Numbered from the stretch's first letter, positions 18,664-27,685 are shown. The stretch: 64,000 nucleotides of DNA from Pedobacter sp. Hv1 (GCF_001412215.1 NZ_LLWP01000005.1:372001-436000); one strand, 5' to 3'. Notes: generated by a model from the letters alone, not told the origin. Translations and numbers: made by a program.

Positions 18664-20247
18664 CTATTTATAGGTTTCTGCTAATTTTAAAGCATTGTAT
18701 GCATTTACAATTCCACCACTAACGCAAAGGTCTGCGAAAGGAATACTCACCGTATCTGCACCTTTTAAATTACTGATATTGTGGTTCACTTTGGTAACCG
18801 ATTTTAAGATGATCTCCTTTACCTGCACAGCAGTTAATTTTGGATAATAAGAACGAATCAAAGCAGCCAAACCTGTTACTACCGGTGCGGCCATACTGGT
18901 TCCATCTTCGTCAATATATTTATTATCTGGCACTGTAGAATGGATACGCACCCCTGGCGCAAAAACATCAACAGCTGTTTTGCCATAATTAGAAAAAGGT
19001 GCTTTTAGATTATCTCCATCAATTGAGCTCGATGCACCTACAGTAATCCACGAGCTAGCCACACCTCCATCTAAATAGGTTTTAGAAGGAAAATTAGGTT
19101 CAACATCAATATCCTTATTATCGTTACCTGCAGCATGAATTAACAATACATCTTTACTTACAGCATATTTTACTGCCTCATCTACCACTGCTTTATCTGG
19201 CGAATAATCTTTACCGAAACTCATGTTCAACACCTTTGCTCCATTATCAGCAGCATATCTAATGGCATTGGCTACATCTTTATCGCGTTCATCTCCATTT
19301 GGGGTATTGCGTACACCCATAATCAAAACATTATCTGCTACACCTTTTATCCCAATATTATTGGTACGGTCGGCACCGATAATACCTGATACGTGAGAAC
19401 CATGTAAAGCATCAGGCCCTTTAATGTCGTTATTACCATAAAACCGTTCTTTGCTATTGTTCGGATCATCACCAACTATAGCACGAGGGTCGTAATCTAA
19501 ATTGAGGTTATAGTTAACCATCTCATAGGCTTGTTTGTATCCTGCCTCGATTTCGCCCTCATAAAATGACTTGAAATCTGTTTCTTTTAAAATATCAAGC
19601 ATGGCAGCTTTCATTCTATCTTCTTGCTGTCCTTGTGGCTTAAAAGCTTCAAAATCTGCAAGGGTTGGGTTAGGTTTCCCAATTTTTTTCACTACGCCAT
19701 CCAAAACATATTTAAAGCCACTTACACCTTGTAAATCACTTTTAGCTGTACCCAATCTTTTTTCTAATTCTGTACGGTTGATCAAAAAAGTTTCGTAATC
19801 GGCTTTGTCTTTTGCAGCTACCGTGCTTGCGGTTAGTCCTGCAAAACGGGCATCATCCCTACGTACCAAACGCGTTAATTCTAGGCTCTCAAATTCAATA
19901 GAACCTGTTTTTCCACCCAAAAAATTCCAACCATTGATATCGTCTGCATAACCATTCTTATCATCGTCTATCCCATTACCTGCAATTTCTTTTTTATTTA
20001 CCCAGATAATGCGTTTGAGGTCTTCGTGGTTTAAATCTACTCCACCATCTAATACGGCAACTAAAACTGGGGTCGATTTCTTTCCTTTTAGTAAATCTTT
20101 ATAAGCTTTTTCAGTACTGATACCGAAAACAGAATCTGTTTTAAGATCGAGATTCTGCCAGTTTGGTTTTTGCTGTGCCGATGAGAAGAGCGGAAATAAA
20201 GCTACTAGCAATAAGGCAGCTGATCTTTTAAAAAAATTGTAATTCAT
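18664..20247 (-). CDS. Secreted S8 family serine peptidase (subtilase)
   Basis: A 527-residue exported protease with signal peptide ending FPLFSSAQQ. The catalytic triad is visible: Asp67 in VAVLDGGVDLNHED, His282 in HGSHVSG, Ser451 in DGTSMAAPVVTGLAAL. An unusually long insert of about 215 residues separates Asp from His; it contains a coiled, charged segment (NRTELEKRLGTAKSDLQG). There is no C-terminal type IX sorting domain. The pentapeptide gene lies 64 bp upstream on the same strand. Probable role: extracytoplasmic proteolysis. Confidence 0.94.
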   Translation of the reverse strand: MNYNFFKRSAALLLVALFPLFSSAQQKPNWQNLDLKTDSVFGISTEKAYKDLLKGKKSTPVLVAVLDGGVDLNHEDLKRIIWVNKKEIAGNGIDDDKNGYADDINGWNFLGGKTGSIEFESLELTRLVRRDDARFAGLTASTVAAKDKADYETFLINRTELEKRLGTAKSDLQGVSGFKYVLDGVVKKIGKPNPTLADFEAFKPQGQQEDRMKAAMLDILKETDFKSFYEGEIEAGYKQAYEMVNYNLNLDYDPRAIVGDDPNNSKERFYGNNDIKGPDALHGSHVSGIIGADRTNNIGIKGVADNVLIMGVRNTPNGDERDKDVANAIRYAADNGAKVLNMSFGKDYSPDKAVVDEAVKYAVSKDVLLIHAAGNDNKDIDVEPNFPSKTYLDGGVASSWITVGASSSIDGDNLKAPFSNYGKTAVDVFAPGVRIHSTVPDNKYIDEDGTSMAAPVVTGLAALIRSYYPKLTAVQVKEIILKSVTKVNHNISNLKGADTVSIPFADLCVSGGIVNAYNALKLAETYK

Positions 20248-20311
20248 ATCAAAGTTTTAGACGTAAGAAAACGGTTTGCTTCCGTTTTTATTGTTATTTA
20301 TATCAGTACCC

Positions 20312-20893
20312 TTATTCAACAACAATGCCATAATTTGTCAATAGCCCTATTAAACCATCGGCTGAGAATTTTGCTTTGCGCAATTGATTTTTTTCAGGGT
20401 CTATGGTAAAGTTATAAGAAGTGGTAAAGTTGGCTCCATTTAAAATGCTCTGCATAAATACAGCGGTACTCAGATCGCAACGTTCAAAAACAGCAGATGT
20501 AAGGTCTGCTTCAGAAAAATCGGCACCTTTTAAAGAGCAGTTTTTAAAATGGCTTTTTTTATTTTTCTTTTTCATGAAGGCTGCATAATCTAATATGCAA
20601 TTGGTAAAATCTACACCAAAAAGAAAATCTTTGGCATGCGAGAAATCGGCCCCTACCATTTTACAATCGTTAAATTGTACTTTATCAAATCCTATAGGGC
20701 CAAACTTGACCATGCTTAGGTTGCAGTTCTCAAAAGTACATTTGGTAAAATTGCAACCATAAAAATCTGCGTCTGTTAGGTCACAGTTTTTAAAGGTGCA
20801 TTCATCAAATTGGGTATCTTTTCTTCCTTTTGTTGGCAATGAAACTTTTTCAAATACTTGATCGGCGTAGTATAAACTTTCTTCTGTTGACAT
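20312..20893 (-). CDS. Pentapeptide repeat protein
   Basis: 193 residues from the ATG at 20893 (MSTEESLYYADQVFEKV). Tandem A(D/N)LxX repeats form a right-handed quadrilateral beta helix: FKNCDLTDADFYGCNFTKCT, then FENCNLSMVKF, FKNCSLKGADFSEADLTSAV and FERCDLSTAVF. There is no signal peptide, so it is probably cytoplasmic. Members such as Qnr/MfpA mimic DNA and protect gyrase, but most are of unknown function. The seven residues before this Met in the longer frame look like upstream sequence. Confidence 0.88.
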   Translation of the reverse strand: MSTEESLYYADQVFEKVSLPTKGRKDTQFDECTFKNCDLTDADFYGCNFTKCTFENCNLSMVKFGPIGFDKVQFNDCKMVGADFSHAKDFLFGVDFTNCILDYAAFMKKKNKKSHFKNCSLKGADFSEADLTSAVFERCDLSTAVFMQSILNGANFTTSYNFTIDPEKNQLRKAKFSADGLIGLLTNYGIVVE

Positions 20894-20994
20894 GGCTATA
20901 ATTATGAAGCGCAAATTAACAAATTAAGCAGAAATTAAGTCTTAGATTCGAGAAAAGTAAATGGAATAGAAGTCACAAAATGTGGTGGTATAAA

Positions 20995-21046
20995 CCCGAC
21001 AGCAATGAAAAGCCCCGAAGCATGAGGGCTTGTAGTGGATGGCGGG
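20995..21046. repeat. Imperfect palindrome in gene-free stretch
   Basis: AAGCCC (21010-21015) pairs with GGGCTT (21026-21031) around a 10-nt loop. CCCG (20995-20998) pairs with CGGG (21043-21046) across symmetrical 11-nt internal loops that hold several more A-T and C-G pairs. On the minus strand the inner stem is followed by TTTTC and could end a transcript. The surrounding stretch 20894-21211 (318 bp) holds no gene that I can support. Confidence 0.5.
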
Positions 21047-21127
21047 ACTGTACTTACCTAAGCCTTACTGACTTTGATTTACTAGCGATTTGACACACCC
21101 CTTTTATAAAAAAGAATAGATGTAAAG

Positions 21128-21207
21128 AAGGGCTTATTGTAGCAAATGTTCAACTGATCGACAATAAAATTGACCGATTACCTGAGCACTTTACACGATA
21201 AGCCCTT
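21128..21207 (-). other. Structured 3' region (nested hairpins) after a response-regulator gene
   Basis: AAGGGCTTATTGT (21128-21140) pairs with ACGATAAGCCCTT (21195-21207), 12 of 13 positions, closing an ~80-nt element. Inside, ATCG..CAAT pairs with ATTG..CGAT around 21158-21178. TGTAAAG (21121-21127) is also complementary to CTTTACA (21189-21195) in a crossed, pseudoknot-like arrangement. It begins 5 nt beyond the response regulator stop, so on the minus strand it is that gene's 3' UTR: terminator, stability element or 3'-derived small RNA. Confidence 0.45.
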
Positions 21208-21211
21208 GTAT

Positions 21212-21583
21212 TTAGGCTGCTTTTTTGGTTAATAATTTTTTGATTCTGTTTTCAATATCGTCTAGGTCAAATGGCTTGCTAATGTAGTCGTCTGGTGTAG
21301 CCATTTCGCTCATCTGTTTGCTCCTCACATTGGCAGACATTACAATAACAGGAATGTGTTTGGTGAAAAGATCGTTTTTTAGATCGTGGCAAATTTCAAT
21401 GCCATTGCCATCGGGCAACATCACGTCTAAAATAAAAAGATCGGGGATTGAATCTTTTAGTTTGCTTTTCATTTCTTTAAGGGTCGATGATAGCTGCAAA
21501 TCGTACCCTTCATCTTTTAATAAAAACTCGATAATGTAACCGATGTCTTTATCATCTTCTAAAATGTGTATCCGTTTCTTCAT
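21212..21583 (-). CDS. Stand-alone response regulator (CheY-like)
   Basis: A 123-residue single receiver domain. It has the acidic pair Asp10-Asp11, phosphoacceptor Asp53 (LFILDVMLPDGNG), Ser83 and Lys103 (ISKPF), all canonical, and no output domain. No kinase gene is adjacent, so the partner is elsewhere. It likely acts by protein-protein contact. Confidence 0.93.
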   Translation of the reverse strand: MKKRIHILEDDKDIGYIIEFLLKDEGYDLQLSSTLKEMKSKLKDSIPDLFILDVMLPDGNGIEICHDLKNDLFTKHIPVIVMSANVRSKQMSEMATPDDYISKPFDLDDIENRIKKLLTKKAA

Positions 21584-21648
21584 ATTGAGGAGAACAAAAA
21601 AACGATGTTATTGTTTGGTACCAACCTTAATTTTTTTTCAAAAATAAA

Positions 21649-22872
21649 TCAGCTCGAAACTGGTGTTTGATCTTCGCTAAGGTTGAGGGTGCTGTAGCCA
21701 TAGGCACAGAACAATAACAACACCACAATACAGATCCAAAGTGGGCTGTAACCCAATTTTTCTGCCAAATAGAAACCGCCTGTTGGGCCAACCACTTGGG
21801 CAATTGACCAGGCCACTGTATAACCAGCTGCATATTGCCCTCGGTTAAACTCATTGCTTCTTTTAATCACAAAAGTATTGACAAATGGAATGGCAAACAT
21901 TTCGCCAAAAGTGAAACAGGTTACACTGATTAGTGCCACCACCACAGGCAAAAATTTAGGCAGCATTAAGGTGGCAAATGAAAGACCTACAATTAAAACA
22001 CCGGTTACGATGTAAAATACTGGCGAACGTTTGTTCTCGATCTTACTGATCATCACCATTTCGAACAGTGCAATAATTACCCCATTTACGCCTAACACCA
22101 TTCCGATCAGGGCTTCGTCTAAATGCCAAACTTCCTTAAAAAATACCGGTACCACCCTAAACATTAAAAAGAAACAGGTAGCAAAAACGGTGGTCAACAA
22201 CAAAAATTTGATAAACAAAGGATCTTGCCATGGTTTGCGAACAATTATCCCTTCAAGCTTGGCCGCTACCGCTTTTCTGAATCCTTTAACGGCAGGCAAA
22301 AACATAAAAATGGCAAAGGCTACCAGGATGCTCACTACCCCATCTACAATAAACAACAGCTGATAATTGAAGGAGGCGATGATGCCCCCAATACTAATCC
22401 CCACTGCCCAACCAATGTTGGTGGCTAAACGGTTTAAAGAATAAGAACGTGTCTCTTTTCCTTCGGCAGCATAAGCAGCAATGGCCGTAAAGTTAGCAGG
22501 GCGAAAAGCATCACAAAAAAAACTGATCAGTACCGCCAACACACATAGAGTATTAAAATGACTAACCTGCGAAAACACTAAGAAAAATAAACCGCCAATA
22601 AGTGAAGAAAAAATCTGTACCGGCCTAAAGCCAAACATGTCTGTAAGCTTACCACCAGCGGTTGCCCCTAAGATAGAGCCTACCCCAAACAAGGAAATAA
22701 TGATCCCTGCATCTGAAGCCGGGCGATGTAAAGATTTTGTCACATACAAACCCATAAATGGAACCGCCATGTAACCACAACGGTTAACTAAAATAACGAT
22801 ACTTAAAAGCCAAGTTTCCTTACTTAAACCCGAAAAAGAGGTTTTATAGGCCTGAATAATTTGTTGGAACAT
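21649..22872 (-). CDS. MFS transporter
   Basis: A 407-residue major facilitator with ~12 helices, starting at the ATG at 22872 (MFQQIIQAYKTSFSGL). A minus-strand -7 element TATTTTTG (22891-22898) lies 18 nt upstream, which excludes the longer start. GGKLTDMFGFRPVQI is the loop 2-3 MFS signature (G-x-x-x-D-x-x-G-x-R). EGKETRSYSLNRLATNIGWA resembles the drug/H+ antiporter-type motif region. Probable inner membrane exporter; substrate unknown. Confidence 0.9.
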   Translation of the reverse strand: MFQQIIQAYKTSFSGLSKETWLLSIVILVNRCGYMAVPFMGLYVTKSLHRPASDAGIIISLFGVGSILGATAGGKLTDMFGFRPVQIFSSLIGGLFFLVFSQVSHFNTLCVLAVLISFFCDAFRPANFTAIAAYAAEGKETRSYSLNRLATNIGWAVGISIGGIIASFNYQLLFIVDGVVSILVAFAIFMFLPAVKGFRKAVAAKLEGIIVRKPWQDPLFIKFLLLTTVFATCFFLMFRVVPVFFKEVWHLDEALIGMVLGVNGVIIALFEMVMISKIENKRSPVFYIVTGVLIVGLSFATLMLPKFLPVVVALISVTCFTFGEMFAIPFVNTFVIKRSNEFNRGQYAAGYTVAWSIAQVVGPTGGFYLAEKLGYSPLWICIVVLLLFCAYGYSTLNLSEDQTPVSS

Positions 22873-22933
22873 GGGGTTGGGATTGACGATCAAAAATAGA
22901 CATTCGGCTGTAAAATCCTATCTATAATTTCCG

Positions 22934-22941
22934 TATTTTTG
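22934..22941 (+). promoter_or_regulatory. -7 promoter element of the DUF2130 gene
   Basis: TATTTTTG matches TAnnTTTG, 38 nt before the ATG. It lies 35 bp from the oppositely oriented -7 element of the MFS gene, making a compact divergent promoter. Confidence 0.55.
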
Positions 22942-22979
22942 AGTCCCTCCAAAAAATTTGGACTACCAAACCGCAACAC

Positions 22980-24230
22980 ATGTCAACAGAAATAAAATGC
23001 CCTAATTGCAACCATGCTTTTCCAATTGAAGAGGTAATGGCAGAAGAATACAAACAGGATCTGAGAGAGAAAATGGTTTCTTTTACCAAGCAAAAAGAGG
23101 AAGAATTTCTGAAAAAGGCAGAAGTATTTGAGCAACAAAAGAAACAGCAGGAATTGGCTTTTGAGCAAAAACTGGTGCAAGAAAAAAATGCACTTCAAGC
23201 TTCGATGGCTGAAAATTTGCGTAAAACGATCAGTGCTGATTTTGAGAATAAATTGAAAATGCTCGACGATGCCAATAAAGAAAATGAAGAAAAACTAAAA
23301 CTGGCTCGGGGTAAGGAAATTGAATTCTTGAAAAAGGAACAGGAAATTAAAACCCGAGAGGCAGAGCTGGAATTGAACGTTCAACGCAAATTACAAGAGC
23401 AGCGAGAAGAATTGGTAGTACAAGTTCGCAAACAAGAACTAGAAAAAAATAGCCTTAAAGAAACCGAGCACCAATTGCGGGTTAAGGAACTTGAGAAACA
23501 GTTAGACGACCAGAAAAAACTGGCTGAAGAAATGAAGCGTAAAGCCGAACAAGGCTCTATGCAATTGCAGGGAGAAGTACAAGAATTAATTTTGGAAGAA
23601 TTGTTGCGCAACACCTTTCCATTCGATTTGATTGAAGAAGTTGGCAAAGGGGTAAGAGGAGCAGACTGTGTACACAATGTGCGCAACCAGTTTGGCCAAG
23701 AGTGTGGTCGGATTATTTATGAAAGCAAGCGCACCAAAGATTTTTCTATGGAATGGATAGAGAAGTTGAAAAAAGACATGCGCAGTATGGGGGTTGATGT
23801 AGCCGTAATTGTTACCCAAGCTTACCCTAAAGGCATGGATTGTTTTGGAGAAAAGGATGGGGTATGGATTTGCTCTTTTGATGAAGTAAAAGCTGTTTCT
23901 TACATTTTGAGAGATGGGATCATTAAATTATTTGGCGCCACCAAATCTCAGGAGAACAAGGGTGATAAAATGCACATGCTTTACGATTACCTCAATGGCA
24001 ACGAGTTTTCTGAGCAGTGGAAAGCCATTCGTGAAGGTTTTATGAGCATGAAACTATCTATTCAACGTGAGCGTGATGCCATGGAAAGGTTATGGAAAAG
24101 CCGTGAAAAACAATTGGAAAAAGTATTGTTAAATGCAGCCCACATTAGAGGTTCAATTGAAGGCATTTCCGGTAATGACAATATCCAGTTGAGCTTGGGC
24201 GAAGACGACGATGACTTGTTGTTGGATTAG
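22980..24230 (+). CDS. DUF2130 domain protein with zinc ribbon and coiled coil
   Basis: A 416-residue cytoplasmic protein. The N-terminal MSTEIKCPNCNHAFPIEE looks like half of a zinc ribbon (one CxxC). A long heptad-rich coiled coil covers residues ~25-200 (EEEFLKKAEVFEQQKKQQ). The C-terminal DUF2130 domain (LRNTFPFDLIEEVGKGVRG, then CGRIIYESKRTKDFSMEWI and VDVAVIVTQAYPKGMDCFGE) has a (D/E)xK-nuclease-like look: Glu then ES-K in IIYESKRTK. Its architecture recalls RmuC-type DNA proteins. No function has been demonstrated, to my knowledge. Single gene. Confidence 0.88.
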   Translation: MSTEIKCPNCNHAFPIEEVMAEEYKQDLREKMVSFTKQKEEEFLKKAEVFEQQKKQQELAFEQKLVQEKNALQASMAENLRKTISADFENKLKMLDDANKENEEKLKLARGKEIEFLKKEQEIKTREAELELNVQRKLQEQREELVVQVRKQELEKNSLKETEHQLRVKELEKQLDDQKKLAEEMKRKAEQGSMQLQGEVQELILEELLRNTFPFDLIEEVGKGVRGADCVHNVRNQFGQECGRIIYESKRTKDFSMEWIEKLKKDMRSMGVDVAVIVTQAYPKGMDCFGEKDGVWICSFDEVKAVSYILRDGIIKLFGATKSQENKGDKMHMLYDYLNGNEFSEQWKAIREGFMSMKLSIQRERDAMERLWKSREKQLEKVLLNAAHIRGSIEGISGNDNIQLSLGEDDDDLLLD

Positions 24231-24299
24231 GTTTTAAGCCTAATATGAATCACTTTAAGAAAGTCAAGGGCAGCTAAGAATAAATTGATTTTACCTACT

Positions 24300-24595
24300 T
24301 CTGTTGGCGAGGACGCCAACAGACAGCGTACTCAAACTTAATTTCTTAATGTTTAAAAATTAAGCAACAAGCTAAGACAACGACGACTAGTTGTTCGACT
24401 AGTTTTTTTACCATTTAACCATCTTAGAAAGCTAAGGGCGACAATATATTGTAATCTGTTGGCAAGGAAGCCAACAGATAGCACTTAAAAACTTAATTTC
24501 TTAATGTTAAAAGTCATTTGCTCATGTTGGCGTCCTCGCCAACAGACAACATAGAAAACAGACAGTATAATCTTAAACTTAATTTCTTAATGTTT
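24300..24595. repeat. Three copies of a palindrome plus AT-box composite repeat
   Basis: The gene-free stretch 24231-24606 (376 bp) is filled with repeats. Palindromes: 24300-24323 (stem TCTGTTGGC/GCCAACAGA, centre GAGGAC), 24455-24478 (same stem, centre AAGGAA) and 24525-24544 in opposite orientation (centre GTCCTC). Each is followed by a near-identical box, ACTTAATTTCTTAATGTT, at 24336, 24491 and 24577. The spacing from palindrome to box is 12 nt for the first two. This is REP/BIME-like extragenic sequence. Short ORFs here are not genes. Confidence 0.85.
24386..24407 (+). terminator. Probable intrinsic terminator
   Basis: ACTAGT, a 6-nt loop and ACTAGT (itself self-complementary) followed by a T-tract, 156 bp beyond the DUF2130 stop and between two repeat units. 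Confidence 0.5.
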
Positions 24596-24606
24596 GAAAA
24601 AGCAAC

Positions 24607-25089
24607 CTATAACTGCTTTAACATCCAGATATCACAACCAAAATGCCCAGAATTACCTAAGGCACCAGTAAGCTTTTCAAACCCCAATTTTTCGTACATG
24701 TTTACAGCCTGGTTCAGTTCGGGCATGGTTTCTAGATACATCTTTTGGTAGCCTAATTTTTTAGCACTCTCAAAACATTTTTCCATTAAAATTTTCCCAA
24801 AACCTCTTCCACGTGCCTCTGGATAAAGATAAAGTTTAATCAACTCACAGGTGCCATTAGGTAAACCTGCTGTAGGAAAAACTCCTGCACCTCCAATTAT
24901 TTTACCATTTTCTTCCAATACCCAGTAAGCTGAGTTGCTTTCTTCAAACACATCAGATAAATGGTCGGTACTTTCATCAAAATAGGCAGTGCCGGGTTTA
25001 TTCGCTTTATATTCGGCTAAAACACTTTTAATAAGCTGGCCAAGTTCAAGATCGTCGCTTTGTTGAATGGGTCTTAAGATTGCTTGCAT
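24607..25089 (-). CDS. GNAT family N-acetyltransferase
   Basis: 160 residues from the ATG at 25089 (MQAILRPIQQSDDLELGQL). The longer frame up to 25203 runs through a palindromic repeat and is not coding. A minus-strand -7 element TATTTTTG (25094-25101) ends 4 nt before this ATG, implying leaderless translation. The acetyl-CoA loop is LYPEARGRGFGKILMEKC (Q/RxxGxG/A type), followed by YLETMPELNQAVNMYEKLGF. Substrate unknown. Confidence 0.9.
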   Translation of the reverse strand: MQAILRPIQQSDDLELGQLIKSVLAEYKANKPGTAYFDESTDHLSDVFEESNSAYWVLEENGKIIGGAGVFPTAGLPNGTCELIKLYLYPEARGRGFGKILMEKCFESAKKLGYQKMYLETMPELNQAVNMYEKLGFEKLTGALGNSGHFGCDIWMLKQL

Positions 25090-25125
25090 TTGGCAAAAAT
25101 AACGAAAATCTAGCTCAACTCTTAA

Positions 25126-25263
25126 ATCCATTGGCGAGGACGCCAATGGATGCGAAAATGGATCAACCAAAACTTTGTGGCTTTTGTGCCTCTGTGGTAA
25201 CAAAACTTTGCGACCTTGTTGTCGTAGTGGTTAGTAAAGCTCCTGTTGGTGTCTCGCCAACAG
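25126..25263. repeat. Two further copies of the palindromic repeat family
   Basis: At 25126-25151 the arms are ATCCATTGGC and GCCAATGGAT with centre GAGGAC. The core TTGGC-GAGGAC-GCCAA equals the copies at 24.3 kb, but the outer arm changed on both sides so pairing is kept. At 25243-25263 a shorter inverted copy reads CTGTTGG, TGTCTCG, CCAACAG. Between them (25160-25235) lies a degenerate GT-rich periodic stretch (ctttgtgg, ttttgtgc, ctctgtgg, ctttgcga), another extragenic repeat type. Confidence 0.75.
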
Positions 25264-25306
25264 CAGGTAAAAGACTAACTTCACTATCGGATCTGCAAAA
25301 ATCAAC

Positions 25307-27685
25307 TTACCCGATCATTCCTCCCATAAAAGGATCACTAATTGACTCTGCTCCAGTTTCTACGTGTCCAGCATAATGTTTCAAAAAGTTTTGATGACCT
25401 ACTACAGTAATGATCAAATCGTACCAACCTTTACTTTTTTGCAGGTTAAGGGTAACTATCTTTTTGCTATTTGCAGCTACTTTAATAGATTTTGAATTGG
25501 CTTGATAAGCTTCGTCTTTGATGAGCACCTCTAAAGTAGTGTGCTCTTTGTTTTCTAGAATTAGTTGCAAGTTACCTGTCGGTTTCTTTAGCAATCCACT
25601 TTGCTCATCAACACTTAACATTTCAATTGCAGGACCAGCGGCACTTCCTTTAAACTGTCGGAAAAACCCATTTGGTCCATTTACAGTTAAATCGTATTGT
25701 CCATTTTCAAATTGTGCAATTTCCCAGTTATCAGTTAAATTGTCTCCAGCATTTACGGCATAGGCCCAAGTTTTTCCAGCTTCTTTTTTATACTTGCTAG
25801 TGGTATATACATTAAAAGCTGCACCTGCAGATTCCATTTTCTGACCAAAGGCGGTTTTGGCAGCAGCGAAATTCAATTGCAGTGCTGTTTTCTCTGCATT
25901 TAAAACAGCATCTACTGCTAATCGGTAAGGTAAGGCACAAGCCAACCTTGTTCCTTTTTCTTGAACTGCAGCAAACGTTGATGCCTCTTTTGAAAAAGGC
26001 AAATAAGTATTGATTTGATCTATATCTGTTTTAGATAGTGCTGTAGGTGTTACTTGTGCTGGTTTCGATTTTGCATTTTGTATTCCCGTAATTACCTTCT
26101 CCTTTTTTAACCTTTCTGGCGTTTGCAATTCCTCACCATTATACGGCCTAAATACGGATGTTAAATCGCCACAGATCGCTCTTCGCCAAGGGCTAATCAC
26201 TTCACTTTTTATCTTCTTCCCTGTTTTTCTACTTAAAAAATTCTCTAAGAACATGAGGGAAGAAGTATGGTCAAATACCTGCGAGTTTACATAACCACCT
26301 TTGCTCCAGGGCGAAGCAATTAACATAGGCACACGATAACCTAATCCAATTGGACTATCTTTTTTAAACTCATAATCTACCCAAGGCTCTAAACCTTTAC
26401 TTACTTTACCTGTTGAAGGATCATTGGGTTTAGGGGGTACAAAAGGTGGGATATGATCAAAATAACCATCATTCTCATCGTATGTTAAAATGAAGATTGT
26501 CTTTTTCCAGACTGCTGGGTTTTTGGTTAAGATATCTATGGCCTCCGAAACATACCAAGTTCCATACAAAGGTGAGCTGGTATGGTCTGAGAATCTTTGT
26601 GGTGCTACCAACCAAGAAACAGTAGGTAATTTTCCATTGTCTACATCTTTTCTAAATTGTTCAAAGATGTCTTCTTTCGGGATATTCAACGTTTCTTCTT
26701 TTCCTTGATCGTTTGTGAAAGTAAAAGACGCCAATTTTAAATAATCTGCATTCTCAATATTAGTTGTAAAAGCCTTATTGATTAGGTTTTTTTCTCTTGC
26801 TGAAAGCTGATTGTATTTAGCCAAAACTTCTTCGGCACTTAATGGTGGATAACTGGTCTGGTCTCCATTTTGGCGAAAATAGGCTGATAGTTTTACATGA
26901 TGCCTTTTCACGTATTCTAATGGATTATCGCCATAGTTGCCCAACCAATCGTCTACTTCGCCTTCAGGCAGTTTTGAGGTCCATAACTCATTCTGGTAAA
27001 CTTTCCACGATACGCCATTGTCTTCTAAGATCTCCGGAAAAGTCTGCCAATCTACAAAAACATTGTCTTGCGATTCGGCCTGAGAATTGTTAACCACAGG
27101 CACTGAATTTGCTGATTGTTCGGGGCGGATAGTTCCTGTCCAAAAGAATAACCTATTTGGCGTAGTACCCGTTAATGACGAGCAGAAGTTATGGTCGCAA
27201 ACGGTAAAAGCATCGGCCATGGCATAATAAAAAGGAATATCCTCTCTTTTGTAATAACCCAAGCTCATTAAAGATTTTACAGGTACCCATTTGTCATATT
27301 TCCCTTTATTTCTTGCGGCAACCTGATCAGACCACGAGTGTGGCAAACCGCCTTGCCAGGTAATTTTGGTTTTATTGATATCAACATGAAACGGGGCGTA
27401 AGTATTGCCTTTATCATCATTCTGGAGCCAGACCTTGTTCTGATTGGGCAAAATCTTGGCTCTTGGATCGTTAAAACCCCTCACCCCTCTCATTTTACCA
27501 AACATATGGTCGAAAGAACGATTCTCTTGCATTAAAAAAACAACATGCTCTGCATCATAGAAAGTGGTGCCAGGATCTGCATTAATGGCCATTGCTTTTT
27601 GAATAGACATCGGAATTACATTGGGCAAACCAAAGGCGCCAGACAACAGCGTGGCTTTCTTAATAAAATCTCTTCTTGAATCCAT
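25307..27685 (-). CDS. Phosphocholine-specific phospholipase C, Tat-exported
   Basis: 792 residues from the ATG at 27685 (MDSRRDFIKKATLLSGAFGL), a twin-arginine signal (SRRDFIKK). The TACATTTG -7 element on the minus strand (27710-27717) supports this start. The N-terminal phosphoesterase domain carries the family motifs HVVFLMQENRSFDHMFGKMR and DHNFCSSLTGTTPNRLFFWT, and later PTVSWLVAPQRFSDHTSSP and TYDENDGYFDHIPPF. Two C-terminal beta domains of the DUF756 type follow (FGQKMESAGAAFNVYTTSKY). It cleaves phosphatidylcholine-like lipids outside the cytoplasm, giving phosphate and carbon. It starts an isolated transcription unit. Confidence 0.95.
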   Translation of the reverse strand: MDSRRDFIKKATLLSGAFGLPNVIPMSIQKAMAINADPGTTFYDAEHVVFLMQENRSFDHMFGKMRGVRGFNDPRAKILPNQNKVWLQNDDKGNTYAPFHVDINKTKITWQGGLPHSWSDQVAARNKGKYDKWVPVKSLMSLGYYKREDIPFYYAMADAFTVCDHNFCSSLTGTTPNRLFFWTGTIRPEQSANSVPVVNNSQAESQDNVFVDWQTFPEILEDNGVSWKVYQNELWTSKLPEGEVDDWLGNYGDNPLEYVKRHHVKLSAYFRQNGDQTSYPPLSAEEVLAKYNQLSAREKNLINKAFTTNIENADYLKLASFTFTNDQGKEETLNIPKEDIFEQFRKDVDNGKLPTVSWLVAPQRFSDHTSSPLYGTWYVSEAIDILTKNPAVWKKTIFILTYDENDGYFDHIPPFVPPKPNDPSTGKVSKGLEPWVDYEFKKDSPIGLGYRVPMLIASPWSKGGYVNSQVFDHTSSLMFLENFLSRKTGKKIKSEVISPWRRAICGDLTSVFRPYNGEELQTPERLKKEKVITGIQNAKSKPAQVTPTALSKTDIDQINTYLPFSKEASTFAAVQEKGTRLACALPYRLAVDAVLNAEKTALQLNFAAAKTAFGQKMESAGAAFNVYTTSKYKKEAGKTWAYAVNAGDNLTDNWEIAQFENGQYDLTVNGPNGFFRQFKGSAAGPAIEMLSVDEQSGLLKKPTGNLQLILENKEHTTLEVLIKDEAYQANSKSIKVAANSKKIVTLNLQKSKGWYDLIITVVGHQNFLKHYAGHVETGAESISDPFMGGMIG

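Noticed and set aside
20960..21110. A tRNA, tmRNA or integrase attachment-site remnant
   Set aside because: tgtagtggatggcggga looks a little like an acceptor end followed by a terminator, but there is no T-loop consensus or cloverleaf, and no integrase gene.
24300..24595. CRISPR array
   Set aside because: The repeats vary in orientation and spacing, are self-complementary, and have no regular spacers or cas genes.
24518..24751. A 77-residue plus-strand ORF
   Set aside because: Its first part is palindromic repeat, and the rest is antisense to the GNAT gene.
25090..25203. N-terminal extension of the GNAT protein
   Set aside because: It would translate a palindromic repeat, and the promoter lies inside it at 25094-25101.
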